Shown here in pieces: positions 17,988-27,131 of a stretch of 64,000 nt of DNA. Source of the stretch: Stygiobacter sp043807765 (GTDB lineage Bacteria > Bacteroidota > Ignavibacteria > Ignavibacteriales > Melioribacteraceae); assembly GCA_043807765.1 (NCBI GenBank), contig JAZDFQ010000101.1:5937-69936 (forward strand). Reading direction: 5' to 3'. Both the position numbers and the translations under genes were made by a program. Below the pieces are notes generated by a model, which was given only the letters and a program-made list of their open reading frames with translations, made no database searches and was not told where the DNA came from. Position 1 is the first letter of the stretch; the number at the start of each line of letters is the position of its first letter.

Positions 17988-18949
17988 GTGTTTTTATTCC
18001 CGGCCGAGTAATGCTCTTCATATGCTTCGATTATATCTTTAACTAGTTTATGACGAACAACATCAACTTTTTCAAAGTAGATGAAGGCTACACCATCAAC
18101 ATTTTTTAGGATTTCCTTTACTTGAACCAACCCGCTCTGGGAATAACTCGGTAAATCGATTTGAGTAATGTCTCCAGTAATAATCGCTTTCGAGTTTGGC
18201 CCTAGTCTGGTGAGAAACATTTTCATTTGCATCGCTGTCGCGTTCTGAGCTTCATCAAGAATTACATAAGCATTGTTTAATGTTCTTCCACGCATAAATG
18301 CGAGTGGGACAATTTCTATAATTCCCTTTTCCAGATAATTTTTTAGCTGCTCGCCGGGAATCATTTCTTCAAGCGCATCATAAAGTGGTCTTAGGTAAGG
18401 GTCTATTTTCTCCTTAAAATCTCCGGGCAAAAAGCCTAAACTCTCACCGGCTTCAACTGCTGGGCGTGCTAAAACAATTTTTCTTACTGCTCCTTTTTTT
18501 AGTGATGCAACAGCAAATGCAACTGCTAAATAAGTTTTACCGGTTCCGGCTGGACCAATAGCAAAGCATATGTCATTTTCTCTTACTGCTTTCCAATATG
18601 TTACTTGATTTGGTGTCTTGGCCTTGATTACATCTTTCTTGGAATACAAAACTATGCTGTCGAACTCACTGCCGTTTATAATCTCTTTACCTTGCATCGT
18701 TAAATCGATAATCGTATAAACATCATTCGGAGAGAGTTTACCGGTAGTATTTAGTACAAAGGTCATTTCCTTGATAATTTTTTCTATGGCTTCAACTTCA
18801 TCAACTACGCCTTGTACAAAAACATTATCGCCTCGGACAATAACATTGGCAGAGAACCTCTCTTCAATCGGTTTAATGTTGCCGTCATTGAATCCAAGAA
18901 ATGAGAGAAGATCTACTCCCTCTAGTTTAATAGCTTTTTCGTGCTGCGT
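17984..18949 (-). CDS. phoH: PhoH-family ATPase with non-standard start
   Basis: This RNA-associated P-loop ATPase has Walker A GPAGTGKTYLA, ARPAVEAGESLGFLPGD, and Walker B AYVILDEAQNAT. The first in-frame ATG (18766) would give only 260 residues, but the same frame stays open upstream and encodes a normal N-terminal KH-like region (KAIKLEGVDLLSFLGFND, IVRGDNVFVQG). No ATG, GTG or TTG occurs in that extension. A GGGAGG site at 18955-18960 lies 5 nt before ACG (18949), which would give 321 residues, the family's usual length. The start is therefore a rare codon or reflects a sequence error. The coordinates use the ACG. Confidence 0.85.
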   Translation of the reverse strand, partial: TQHEKAIKLEGVDLLSFLGFNDGNIKPIEERFSANVIVRGDNVFVQGVVDEVEAIEKIIKEMTFVLNTTGKLSPNDVYTIIDLTMQGKEIINGSEFDSIVLYSKKDVIKAKTPNQVTYWKAVRENDICFAIGPAGTGKTYLAVAFAVASLKKGAVRKIVLARPAVEAGESLGFLPGDFKEKIDPYLRPLYDALEEMIPGEQLKNYLEKGIIEIVPLAFMRGRTLNNAYVILDEAQNATAMQMKMFLTRLGPNSKAIITGDITQIDLPSYSQSGLVQVKEILKNVDGVAFIYFEKVDVVRHKLVKDIIEAYEEHYSAGNKNT

Positions 18950-18985
18950 AACAACCTCCCTACTGTTTTGTTTTTACAAAATATA

Positions 18986-19017
18986 AAAGCCCTTCTCACC
19001 AAGATGAAAAGGGCTTT
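18986..19017 (-). terminator. Rho-independent terminator after the LysM gene
   Basis: The arms AAAGCCCTT and AAGGGCTTT pair perfectly, and a T-rich tract follows on the minus strand. It separates the LysM gene from phoH. Confidence 0.85.
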
Positions 19018-19054
19018 ATAATTTCGAACGTACTCACTTTATAAAATCGATTCC

Positions 19055-19756
19055 TTACTTAACCGGTTCTTGTGTTTGTGTAGCCGGAGCCGGTTTATAG
19101 TTTCTTCTAATCTTTTCGTATTTGGATTTTTCTTCTTCAGTCAAATTAGGAATTTGGAACATTTGTTTCGGGAAAATCAAATCCGGATTCTTAATTTGGT
19201 CCCGGTTTGCTTTGTAAATGATAGGCCAAGCAAATGGATTTGCATAATGATCTTTCTTCTTTGCGATTCCCCATAAGTGGTCACCCTTTACAACTTCATA
19301 AGAAATTTCTTTTGGCTTTTCTTCCCAAGCATCAAGTTTTCTTTGCAATTGGTTGTGAACTTTATCAAAAAATTCCGGAAGAGCGGAAATTTTATTTTTT
19401 TTCATAGCATCAAGTTCAGCTTGACGATCTGCTTTTAGAGCCTCTTTAGCATCAATTTTAGCTGAAAGAGCATCTAGCTGTTTTCTAAAATTGTCAATGT
19501 CAGCCTTAGTGGCGTTAATCATTGTATATAATTCATTAGTGCACTGATCAAAAGTTTTAAGACCATCACGCATTTTTTTAAGATTAGCAACTTCACTCTT
19601 AAGTGAATTTAATTCCGTAGTAAGAGCAATTCTTTTTTCTGTTAAGCGGTTAATTTCGCTTTGCCATTCATCCTTTGTCATTTCTTCTTGAGCAAAAACA
19701 TTTGCCGCAAAAACAAAGAAGAATGCACCCAACACTAATAATCTAATTGATTTCAT
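19055..19756 (-). CDS. Secreted coiled-coil protein with C-terminal LysM domain
   Basis: The ATG at 19756 is preceded by AAAGGAG and begins a signal peptide (MKSIRLLVLGAFFFVFAANV), giving 233 residues; a longer frame from 19795 lacks these features. A charged coiled coil (about 25-125) is followed by a LysM peptidoglycan-binding domain (YEVVKGDHLWGIAKKKDHY). It is likely a periplasmic envelope-organising protein. The small lipoprotein upstream is in the same direction and the two genes nearly abut, so they are probably co-expressed. Confidence 0.85.
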   Translation of the reverse strand: MKSIRLLVLGAFFFVFAANVFAQEEMTKDEWQSEINRLTEKRIALTTELNSLKSEVANLKKMRDGLKTFDQCTNELYTMINATKADIDNFRKQLDALSAKIDAKEALKADRQAELDAMKKNKISALPEFFDKVHNQLQRKLDAWEEKPKEISYEVVKGDHLWGIAKKKDHYANPFAWPIIYKANRDQIKNPDLIFPKQMFQIPNLTEEEKSKYEKIRRNYKPAPATQTQEPVK

Positions 19757-19775
19757 TTTTTCTCCTTTGTTCTTT

Positions 19776-20042
19776 TTACAAACCGATTTTTTCAAGGTTT
19801 TTCTTTGTTTCAGCTTTTTCTTTATTGCATTGATCTAATTTTGAATTCTTTTCGGCAATTTCTCTTTCGAGAGCAGACTTTTCAGATTTCAAACCATTAA
19901 CTTCTTTTTCTAATGCCTTTACTTCGGAACGAAGTGCATCTAGCTGAGCCATCTGTTCCTCAGAAACACCGCTGCAAGCAGTAAAACCGATAGCACCGGC
20001 AATCAGCACTGCCACAAGGGCTTTGTTGATCAGTTTCTTCAT
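19776..20042 (-). CDS. Small coiled-coil lipoprotein
   Basis: The ATG at 20042 has AAAGGAG 6 nt upstream and gives 88 residues; an in-frame start further up (20126) precedes the promoter and is unlikely. The signal peptide ends in a lipobox-like FTAC-S, and the rest is a heptad-like coiled coil (LRSEVKALEKEVNGLKSEKS). Size and shape recall Lpp-type or Pal-associated spacer lipoproteins. With the LysM protein downstream it probably forms an envelope pair. Confidence 0.82.
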   Translation of the reverse strand: MKKLINKALVAVLIAGAIGFTACSGVSEEQMAQLDALRSEVKALEKEVNGLKSEKSALEREIAEKNSKLDQCNKEKAETKKNLEKIGL

Positions 20043-20077
20043 TACTAACTCCTTTAATTGATGAGGTTTTCTGGGGG

Positions 20078-20085
20078 CAAATATA
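20078..20085 (-). promoter_or_regulatory. -7 element for the lipoprotein/LysM operon
   Basis: TATATTTG on the minus strand matches TAnnTTTG exactly. It lies 35 nt before the ATG at 20042, which supports that start over the upstream one. Confidence 0.6.
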
Positions 20086-20135
20086 AAGATTTTTTTGTCT
20101 AGAGAAACGCCAAATCGATTGCCCATTAAAATTAC

Positions 20136-20819
20136 CTATATAATTCGTTTTTCAACCATACTGGTATAAGTATTTCCCGCAATAATAATATGATCAAATA
20201 CTTGAATTTCCAGATTTTTTCCGGCTTCAATTAGCTTGCGAGTGAGAGCAATATCTTCATTACTTGCTTCCAAGTTTCCGCTAGGATGATTGTGAAGCAG
20301 AATAATGTTCGCAGAACTATTCTCTATTGCAACCTTAAAAACTTCTCTCGGATGAACTACACTGCTGCTTAAACTTCCTTCAGAGATGCGTTCATATTTT
20401 ATAATCTTATTAGATGTGCTCAGGCAGATTACAAAAAATTGTTCTTTCAGCTCGTCTCGTAGTAGCGGAATAAAAATTTCGGCTACATCTTTTGGAGAAG
20501 TAATTTTCTTTGCAAACATCCACTTCTTTTCCGAATCAACTCTTCTGCTAAGTTCAAATGCTGCAAGTAATGTTGCGGCTTTGTCTTTACCTATTCCGTG
20601 AAAGTTTTTGAGTGCATCGTGTGATTGAGACATGAGGAAATTCAAATCATTATACTTCTTAATCAACTCTTGGGCAACTTCAATAACCGACTGCCCTTTT
20701 GTTCCGGTTCGAAGTAGAATAGCTATTAGTTCAGCGTTGGAAAGATTTTGCGCTCCGCGCAAAACTAATTTTTCACGCGGACGGTCATCAATGGGTAATT
20801 CTTTTACTTTCATTTTCAC
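20136..20819 (-). CDS. radC: RadC-family JAB-domain protein
   Basis: An N-terminal UPF0758/HhH region (about 1-95; DRPREKLVLRGAQNLSNAEL and FHGIGKDKAATLLAAFEL) is followed by a JAB/MPN metalloprotease-like domain with the zinc motif HNHPSGNLEASNED. The 227 residues are full length. The name RadC is historical and a repair role is not established. It lies downstream of guaA with only 12 nt between, so it may share that transcript. Confidence 0.92.
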   Translation of the reverse strand: MKMKVKELPIDDRPREKLVLRGAQNLSNAELIAILLRTGTKGQSVIEVAQELIKKYNDLNFLMSQSHDALKNFHGIGKDKAATLLAAFELSRRVDSEKKWMFAKKITSPKDVAEIFIPLLRDELKEQFFVICLSTSNKIIKYERISEGSLSSSVVHPREVFKVAIENSSANIILLHNHPSGNLEASNEDIALTRKLIEAGKNLEIQVFDHIIIAGNTYTSMVEKRII

Positions 20820-20831
20820 CCCGAAGGGATT

Positions 20832-22373
20832 TTATTCCCACTCAATTGTTGCGGGCGGCTTAGAGCTAATATCATAAACAACTCTATTCACACCACGAAC
20901 GGAGCGGATTATTTTGTTAGATACATTTTCCAAGAAGTCTCCGTCGAAACGGAACCAATCTGCTGTCATTCCATCAGTCGAAGTCACGGCGCGGAGTGCT
21001 ACAACATTCTCGTAAGTACGGCAATCACCCATTACACCAACAGTCTGAACCGGAAGTAGAACTGCAAACGCTTGCCAAATTTTATCATACAAATTAAATT
21101 CATGCAATGCACTGATAAAAATATCATCAGCTTCACGCAGAATGTCCAAGCGTTCTTTTGTGATTTCACCTAATACGCGAACAGCCAACCCGGGGCCCGG
21201 GAACGGGTGACGTTTAATGAACATCTCTGGTAAACCTAATTCACGTCCAATTGCTCTAACTTCATCTTTGAATAATTCACGGAATGGTTCTATTAGTTTC
21301 AGATTCATTCTATCGGGCAAACCGCCAACGTTATGATGCGTTTTGATTGTAACAGATTGTCCCTTAACAGAAACCGATTCAATTACATCCGGATACAAAG
21401 TTCCTTGAACCAAAAACTCAGCATCGGAAAACTTTTTAGCTTCTGTTTCAAAAACTTCTATAAACGAATTGCCGATAATTTTTCTTTTCTTTTCCGGCTC
21501 GGTAACACCGGCCAAACGGGAAAGAAATAATTCGGAAGCATCAATATGTATTACATGCAGATTGTAATGATCATCAAACATTTTAATAATGGCTTCGCTT
21601 TCATTCTTGCGCATTAAACCATGATCTACATGTATGCAAACGAGTTGCTCTCCCACAGCTTTATGAATCAAAATTGCCGCTACTGATGAATCTACCCCGC
21701 CGCTTAAAGCACAAATAACTTTCTTGTTTCCTACTCTGGCTTTTACTTCTTCAATTTCTTCAGTTATGAAATGTTCAGGAGTCCAATCTGCTTTGCAGCC
21801 GCAAACTTCAAAAATGAAATTGTCTAAAATTCGTTTACCAAACTGTGTATGCGCAACTTCCGGATGAAACTGAACACCATAAATTTTTCTTTTGGGATCA
21901 GAAATAGCACAAAGCGGCGAGTTCTCTGTTTTAGCTGTAACTGCAAATCCTTTAGGCATATCAGTCACAAAATCGCCGTGACTCATCCAAATAACTGAAC
22001 CATCATTTACACCAAGAAGTAATTCATCGTCATCAACCAACTCAATATTAGCTTTTCCATACTCTCGGCTCTTTGCAGCTTCAACTTTTCCACCAAAATT
22101 TGTTGTGATTAACTGAAGTCCGTAGCATATCCCAAGTATCGGAATACCGAGATTAAAAATATCCGGATTTACCTTCGGCGAATCTTCTTCGTACACACTC
22201 ATTGGTCCGCCGGAAAGAATTATTCCGGTAGGATTAAGTTCTTTGATTTTGTCCAGCGAAAAATTATGAACATGAATTTCCGAATAGACTTTGCTTTCGC
22301 GAATGCGCCGCGCGATTAACTGCGTGTATTGAGAACCGAAATCGAGTATGAGAATGTTTTGTTGATGTTGCAT
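20832..22373 (-). CDS. guaA: GMP synthase (glutamine-hydrolysing)
   Basis: It converts XMP to GMP using glutamine and ATP. The glutamine amidotransferase half has the nucleophile Cys in GICYGLQLI and the His/Glu in GVQFHPEVAHT. The ATP-pyrophosphatase half has the loop ALSGGVDSSVAA, and the C-terminal dimerisation domain ends PPATIEWE. The ATG at 22373 (MQHQQNILILDFGSQ) gives 513 residues. An in-frame ATG at 22400 lies inside a terminator stem and is not credible. Confidence 0.96.
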   Translation of the reverse strand: MQHQQNILILDFGSQYTQLIARRIRESKVYSEIHVHNFSLDKIKELNPTGIILSGGPMSVYEEDSPKVNPDIFNLGIPILGICYGLQLITTNFGGKVEAAKSREYGKANIELVDDDELLLGVNDGSVIWMSHGDFVTDMPKGFAVTAKTENSPLCAISDPKRKIYGVQFHPEVAHTQFGKRILDNFIFEVCGCKADWTPEHFITEEIEEVKARVGNKKVICALSGGVDSSVAAILIHKAVGEQLVCIHVDHGLMRKNESEAIIKMFDDHYNLHVIHIDASELFLSRLAGVTEPEKKRKIIGNSFIEVFETEAKKFSDAEFLVQGTLYPDVIESVSVKGQSVTIKTHHNVGGLPDRMNLKLIEPFRELFKDEVRAIGRELGLPEMFIKRHPFPGPGLAVRVLGEITKERLDILREADDIFISALHEFNLYDKIWQAFAVLLPVQTVGVMGDCRTYENVVALRAVTSTDGMTADWFRFDGDFLENVSNKIIRSVRGVNRVVYDISSKPPATIEWE

Positions 22374-22392
22374 AGGATGGTCTTTAAATAAA

Positions 22393-22423
22393 GAGAGCAA
22401 AACCCTAAAAGGGTTTTGCTCTC
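22393..22423 (-). terminator. Perfect 14-bp hairpin terminator after gcvH
   Basis: GAGAGCAAAACCCT and AGGGTTTTGCTCTC pair without mismatch around a 3-nt loop. On the minus strand TTTATTT follows. It lies between the gcvH stop and the guaA start. Confidence 0.88.
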
Positions 22424-22440
22424 ACTGTTTTCAAATAAAA

Positions 22441-22821
22441 TTATTGAGCTAATTGAGCTTCGTAAGCAGCAGCATCAAGCAATTCATTCAACTGGCTTGC
22501 ATCAGCTATCTCAACCTTAATAATCCATCCCTCTCCGTAAGGATCGGAATTTACTTGCTGTGGTTCATCATTTAATTTTTTATTTAGCTCGATAACTTTT
22601 CCAGTTACGGGTGCATAAAGATCGCTAACGGTTTTTACGGCTTCAATTGTTCCGAAAGTTTCTCCCATTGTAATTTCTGCTAAGTCCGGATTGATATCAA
22701 TGTAAACGATATCGCCAAGTTCACCTTGAGCGAATTCCGTAATGCCAATTGTGCCAATGTTACCTTCAATTTTTATCCACTCGTGATCTTTTGTGTACTT
22801 CAGATTTTCCGGAATATTCAT
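22441..22821 (-). CDS. gcvH: Glycine cleavage system H protein
   Basis: This lipoyl carrier protein shuttles the aminomethyl group in glycine cleavage. Lys63 in TIEAVKTVSDLYAP is the lipoylation site, and LKYTKDHEWIKIEG is the usual start. The 126 residues are normal. No other glycine cleavage gene is in the window; it sits 15 nt after accC, so it could be read from the same transcript. Confidence 0.95.
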   Translation of the reverse strand: MNIPENLKYTKDHEWIKIEGNIGTIGITEFAQGELGDIVYIDINPDLAEITMGETFGTIEAVKTVSDLYAPVTGKVIELNKKLNDEPQQVNSDPYGEGWIIKVEIADASQLNELLDAAAYEAQLAQ

Positions 22822-22836
22822 TTTGTGCCTCGTCTG

Positions 22837-24174
22837 TTAATTTTTGAAGTTTTGTTCTATGAAAGATGTATCAAATGTACCTTCTAAAAACTTCTCATTC
22901 ATCAATACTTTTTGATGGAACGGAATTGTTGTTTTAATGCCTTCTATTTTGAATTCATCTAAAGCTCTTTTTGCGCGGTTGATTGCATGGGTGCGGTCTG
23001 TTCCCCAAACAATCATTTTTGCAATAAGTGAATCATAATTCGGTGGAATAACATATTCATTGTAAACATGGGAATCTATACGTACGCCGAATCCGCCGGG
23101 GAAATGCAAATACTCAATTGCGCCGGGTGAAGGACGGAAATTATTATCCGGATCTTCAGCATTAATTCTAAACTCGATTGCATGTCCGCGCGGTGAAGTT
23201 GGTTTATCTGCAATCTCTAAACCCGCAGCAACTAGAATTTGATTTTTAATCAGATCAAGATTGTTCACCATTTCTGTAACCGGGTGCTCAACTTGAATTC
23301 TTGTGTTCATTTCAATAAAGTAAAAATTCATATGCTTATCAACTAAGAATTCGATTGTTCCGGCTCCCTCATAATTAACCGACCGAGCTCCAAGTAAAGC
23401 TGCATCACCCATTTTCTGGCGAACTTCTTCAGTAATAAATGGAGAAGGAGATTCTTCAATTAACTTTTGGTGCCTCCTCTGTATTGAACAATCTCTCTCT
23501 CCATAATGATAGACGTTTCCAAAGGAATCGCCCATAATTTGAATTTCTATATGGTGCGGATTTTCGATATACTTTTCCATGTAAAGATCAGCATTCGAAA
23601 AAGCAGAGTTAGCTTCGTTACCGGCGGTTTGAAAAGCCTTTTCAATTTCATCTTCTTTCCAAACAATTCGCATTCCTTTACCGCCGCCGCCGGCAGATGC
23701 TTTCAGCATTACCGGATAGCCGATTTCCGCCGCAACTTTTTTTGCTTCATCAACATCTTTAATAACGCCTTCGCTGCCGGGTACTACCGGAACGCCGACT
23801 TTCTTCATTGTTTCTTTTGCAAAAGCCTTATCACCCATTTTACGAATTGAATCTGGAGACGGGCCAATAAATTTTATTCCGCTGTCAGCACAAATCTCAC
23901 TGAAATCGGCATTCTCTGCCAAAAAACCATAACCGGGATGAATTGCATCGGCTCCGGTAATTGCAGCCGCGGAAAGTATATTTGTAATTTTGAGATAGCT
24001 CTGATTACTTGGAGCCGGACCAATACAAACAGCTTCATCGGCAAACACAACGTGCAGTGAATCGCGGTCAATTTCGCTATACACCGCAACAGTAGGAATG
24101 CCAAGCTCTTTGCATGTTCTAATAATTCTTAGTGCTATCTCGCCTCTATTAGCAATTAGGATTTTCTTTAACAA
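22837..24174 (-). CDS. accC: Acetyl-CoA carboxylase, biotin carboxylase subunit
   Basis: This ATP-grasp enzyme carboxylates the biotin on AccB at the start of fatty acid synthesis. Signatures are KILIANRGEIALRIIRTC at the N terminus, the glycine-rich loop ASAGGGGKGMRIV, and EMNTRIQVEHPVTE. The 445 residues are full length. accB lies 24 nt upstream, the usual accB-accC pair. Confidence 0.96.
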   Translation of the reverse strand: MLKKILIANRGEIALRIIRTCKELGIPTVAVYSEIDRDSLHVVFADEAVCIGPAPSNQSYLKITNILSAAAITGADAIHPGYGFLAENADFSEICADSGIKFIGPSPDSIRKMGDKAFAKETMKKVGVPVVPGSEGVIKDVDEAKKVAAEIGYPVMLKASAGGGGKGMRIVWKEDEIEKAFQTAGNEANSAFSNADLYMEKYIENPHHIEIQIMGDSFGNVYHYGERDCSIQRRHQKLIEESPSPFITEEVRQKMGDAALLGARSVNYEGAGTIEFLVDKHMNFYFIEMNTRIQVEHPVTEMVNNLDLIKNQILVAAGLEIADKPTSPRGHAIEFRINAEDPDNNFRPSPGAIEYLHFPGGFGVRIDSHVYNEYVIPPNYDSLIAKMIVWGTDRTHAINRAKRALDEFKIEGIKTTIPFHQKVLMNEKFLEGTFDTSFIEQNFKN

Positions 24175-24198
24175 GATTTCCTCTTTAATATGATAACA

Positions 24199-24660
24199 CT
24201 AATTTTTTTCGACTAAAAATAACGGTTGGTTATATTCAACTGGTGTTCCGTTCTCAACTAAAATTTTTACGATTTTTCCGTTGCAATCGCTTTCTATTTC
24301 ATTCATAAGCTTCATTGCTTCGATTATACAGAGAACAGTGCCTTGAGATATATTATCTCCAACTTGTACGTAAGAATCGGAATCCGGAGAAGGAGCGCGA
24401 TAAAAAGTACCAACAATTGGAGAACGAATTTCGTGATGATTTAATTTTGCCGGTTCAACCGGAAGAACAGATTCCAGTTCATTTGTATTTTGAACTACAG
24501 CATGTCGAGTTGATTCAACCGGAACAGATTGAAATTGAACGGATGTCTGCGGAGAATTTTTAGATATTTTTATTTTGAGTTCACCTTCTTGAACAGAAAA
24601 TTCGGTAACCTCGCTCTGCTCAACTATCTTGATGAGCTTCTTTATTAAGTTTATATCCAT
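24199..24660 (-). CDS. accB: Acetyl-CoA carboxylase biotin carboxyl carrier protein
   Basis: The 153-residue BCCP has an N-terminal helical segment (IKKLIKIVEQSEVTEF), a flexible linker, and the biotinyl domain with Lys117 in the EAMKLMNEIE motif. It lies between efp (12 nt) and accC, so efp-accB-accC-gcvH form a likely operon. Confidence 0.95.
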   Translation of the reverse strand: MDINLIKKLIKIVEQSEVTEFSVQEGELKIKISKNSPQTSVQFQSVPVESTRHAVVQNTNELESVLPVEPAKLNHHEIRSPIVGTFYRAPSPDSDSYVQVGDNISQGTVLCIIEAMKLMNEIESDCNGKIVKILVENGTPVEYNQPLFLVEKN

Positions 24661-24672
24661 CTTTCTCTTCTA

Positions 24673-25239
24673 TTAGTTTTTAACTCGTTCTACATATCCA
24701 CCCGTGCGGGTATCAATTTTTAGAACATCACCTTCATTGATGAAAAGAGGAACTTGCACCTTAGCACCGGTTTCAAGTTTAGCCGGTTTCAAGGCACTGT
24801 TTGCAGTGTCTCCTTTAAAGCCGGGTTCAGTTTCAATAACTTTTAATGTAACAAAGATTGGAACTTCTGCAGAAATTATTTGGTCTGCTGAATCCATTAA
24901 CAATTCAACTTCTTCCCCTTCTTTTAGATAATCGCCGCCTTCACCAAACTGTTCAGATGGAACTGTGAACTGCTCGTAAGTTTCGTTATCCATTAAAACC
25001 AAACCGGTAGATTCTTTATATAAAAATTGATATTTCCTTCTTTCAACACGTACCACTTCAACAGATTCGCCGGAACGGAAAGTGTTATCTAAAACTTTAC
25101 CGGTTCTCATGTTTTTTAATGTAGTACGAACAAACGCGCCGCCTTTACCAGGTTTAACATGTTGAAATTCTGTAATTACAAACGGATCGCCTTTATATTT
25201 AATAATCAGACCGTTTCTGAAATCTGATGTATCTGCCAT
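24673..25239 (-). CDS. efp: Translation elongation factor P
   Basis: EF-P relieves ribosome stalling at consecutive prolines. The three-domain protein of 188 residues has Lys32 at the loop tip (HVKPGKGGAFV), the position modified in many bacteria. The C-terminal signature VPLFINEGDVLKIDTRTGGY is intact. No EpmA/EpmB or EarP gene is nearby, so the modification, if any, is not visible here. Confidence 0.96.
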   Translation of the reverse strand: MADTSDFRNGLIIKYKGDPFVITEFQHVKPGKGGAFVRTTLKNMRTGKVLDNTFRSGESVEVVRVERRKYQFLYKESTGLVLMDNETYEQFTVPSEQFGEGGDYLKEGEEVELLMDSADQIISAEVPIFVTLKVIETEPGFKGDTANSALKPAKLETGAKVQVPLFINEGDVLKIDTRTGGYVERVKN

Positions 25240-25305
25240 ATTTCACCTTTTAAACTTTTTAAAACACTTATTCCCGCTAAAGCAGCGAGTAAAATCTTTA
25301 ATTAA

Positions 25306-25992
25306 CTATTCAGCTTGAACAAGATACTTCTCTAATTCCATATATGGTAATGCTGCCACATAATCTTTTTTAATGGACTCGAATATTTCTTTTGCTTCCT
25401 CTTTTTTACCGGCCTTCAATAAAGCAATGCCTGCCTTCAATAAATATTCCGGATTAGAAGGATTAACTTTATCAATTTTTGCTGCCTTTTGATATAATGA
25501 AGCTGCTTCTTCATATTCTTTCTTAGATTCAATAATTCCAGCTTTACCGGCGAGAGCACTTGCTTGTAATAAAGCGTTTGATCCGGAATAATCATCATAC
25601 ATTTCGTAAGCTTCGTCGGTTTTTCCGGTGATTGAATAAGCATTAGCTAATAGCATCTTTGCTAATTCTCCCTCTTCGGAACTGCCGTATTCATCAACAA
25701 TTTTTTTTAAGCCGGTAATGTTTTGAGCCGGAACACCATCTATTGCTTCTTTGTAACTGCCAGATTCTAAGAAAGGAGTAACCTTAGCAACTAATGCAGA
25801 CGCCGCTTGGTTATCATTAGAAAGCTTATTTGAATAGAGTATAACTGCAACTACAACCACAGCTACAACTCCAAATCCAATTAAGAACTTTGCTTGGTTT
25901 TCCATAAAAAAGTCGTGAACCTTATAATAGGTTGTAACAAGCTTATCTTCTTTCATTTCCTTTTTGGTAATCTTTTTTCTTGCTTCTAACAC
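25306..25992 (-). CDS. Membrane-anchored TPR protein
   Basis: A charged N-terminal cytoplasmic tail is followed by one transmembrane segment (GFGVVAVVVVAVILY, about 39-55) and a periplasmic helical repeat region (about 75-225) with TPR-like units such as EEAASLYQKAAKIDKVNPSN. The layout resembles YfgM-type periplasmic chaperone-associated proteins. It lies 66 nt upstream of efp. The function is inferred only from the architecture. Confidence 0.75.
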   Translation of the reverse strand: MLEARKKITKKEMKEDKLVTTYYKVHDFFMENQAKFLIGFGVVAVVVVAVILYSNKLSNDNQAASALVAKVTPFLESGSYKEAIDGVPAQNITGLKKIVDEYGSSEEGELAKMLLANAYSITGKTDEAYEMYDDYSGSNALLQASALAGKAGIIESKKEYEEAASLYQKAAKIDKVNPSNPEYLLKAGIALLKAGKKEEAKEIFESIKKDYVAALPYMELEKYLVQAE

Positions 25993-26049
25993 TTTTAACC
26001 TCGGTTTTTGATAATTCTTTGTAAAATTCGGGCGAAAATCTAAGAAAAA

Positions 26050-27099
26050 TTATAGACCTATTCTAATATGATTTGAAAAAATCCACGCGTTCTGATTGAG
26101 AAAAACTTCAATTCTATAAGCTCCGGGCTGATTAGCAATGAATTCTGCATCAAATCCATCAATCGAGCTTAATACCTCTCCGTTACAAACTAATTTTATT
26201 GTAGCTGAAATATTAGGCAAAATTACGCGGAGTTTTATGTTCTTAACTAAAGGAATCGATTCACCCATTTGATGGATGTGTTCCCCATCCTCTGCGAAAA
26301 ACCTAAATCCCTTTGCATCTCCTTGATAATAATTTGAGAAGAAACACCTTCCCTCTTTAAGAGCTTTATAAATCTGATGTTTTCCATGAATTACATCCCG
26401 CTCATCCTTAGACGGATTCAACCGTTCATCAGTAATAACATGAGTTCTTACCGATTTAAATAAAACTTTGTATGGGAAAACCTCCATTTCAAAAAAACCC
26501 AGCAAGTTTACTTTGTGAGCATGTGCATCTACCCCGCCAATGCCAACCACTCTTCTTTCAAGATTCAGTTTATCCCACATTTCAAGAGCTTCGGTTGTAG
26601 GACCAACAATTGAGCGCAACGGGTGAATTATGTAATTGTACTTGTTCTGATCTGTAAGTCCTTCCATCCACTCGGACATGTGATTCCAAATCTCAATTCC
26701 GGTAAAATCTTTCGTATCCCATTCAGTCCAAGGATAAGGCGGGTGCTCAGTCATCGAACTTCTTTTTTCAAACGGATGTGCTATAAAACTAATTCCACCA
26801 AATTCTTTAACTTTTTGAGTATACTCTTTTGCCGGAATTCTTGTAGTAATTGTCTCAGAAATTCCCAAAGCAAGCAGATGATTCTTATTCATTTTGTCAT
26901 TTATCTCACACCCCACAAGCAACAAAGTATCATCATACCAGCGTTCATAACCTTCGTTAAATGCTCTAAGTGTATTATGATCTGTAAGGATTAGGTAGTC
27001 TAATCCGCATTCTTTTCCAAATCCGGCAATATCAGCAACTTCGCCGGAACCATCTGAAAAAACGGAATGAATATGTATAACACCAATGTATTCGAACAT
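26050..27099 (-). CDS. PHP-domain metal-dependent phosphoesterase-like protein
   Basis: The N-terminal PHP domain carries the metal ligands HIHSVFSDGS (His9, His11, Asp16) and LILTDHNTL, with later ligands in FIAHPFE and GGVDAHAHK. The C-terminal third is beta-rich (VKNIKLRVILPNISATIKLV) and may bind a ligand. The 349 residues are close to those of stand-alone PHP proteins annotated as predicted phosphoesterases. The substrate is unknown. Confidence 0.82.
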   Translation of the reverse strand: MFEYIGVIHIHSVFSDGSGEVADIAGFGKECGLDYLILTDHNTLRAFNEGYERWYDDTLLLVGCEINDKMNKNHLLALGISETITTRIPAKEYTQKVKEFGGISFIAHPFEKRSSMTEHPPYPWTEWDTKDFTGIEIWNHMSEWMEGLTDQNKYNYIIHPLRSIVGPTTEALEMWDKLNLERRVVGIGGVDAHAHKVNLLGFFEMEVFPYKVLFKSVRTHVITDERLNPSKDERDVIHGKHQIYKALKEGRCFFSNYYQGDAKGFRFFAEDGEHIHQMGESIPLVKNIKLRVILPNISATIKLVCNGEVLSSIDGFDAEFIANQPGAYRIEVFLNQNAWIFSNHIRIGL

Positions 27100-27131
27100 A
27101 TTCTACCAATGAGATATAAAGTGGAAGGTGT

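Noticed and set aside
20043..20126. Longer N terminus for the small lipoprotein
   Set aside because: It spans the TATATTTG promoter element and lacks a ribosome binding site, while the ATG at 20042 has AAAGGAG and begins a lipoprotein signal.
20136..20819. RadC-like gene as a sign of a mobile element
   Set aside because: It sits directly behind guaA in a housekeeping run and is full length, so it is more likely the ordinary chromosomal copy.
22374..22400. Upstream start for guaA at 22400
   Set aside because: The codons lie inside the perfect hairpin that ends the gcvH transcript; the start at 22373 gives the normal N terminus.
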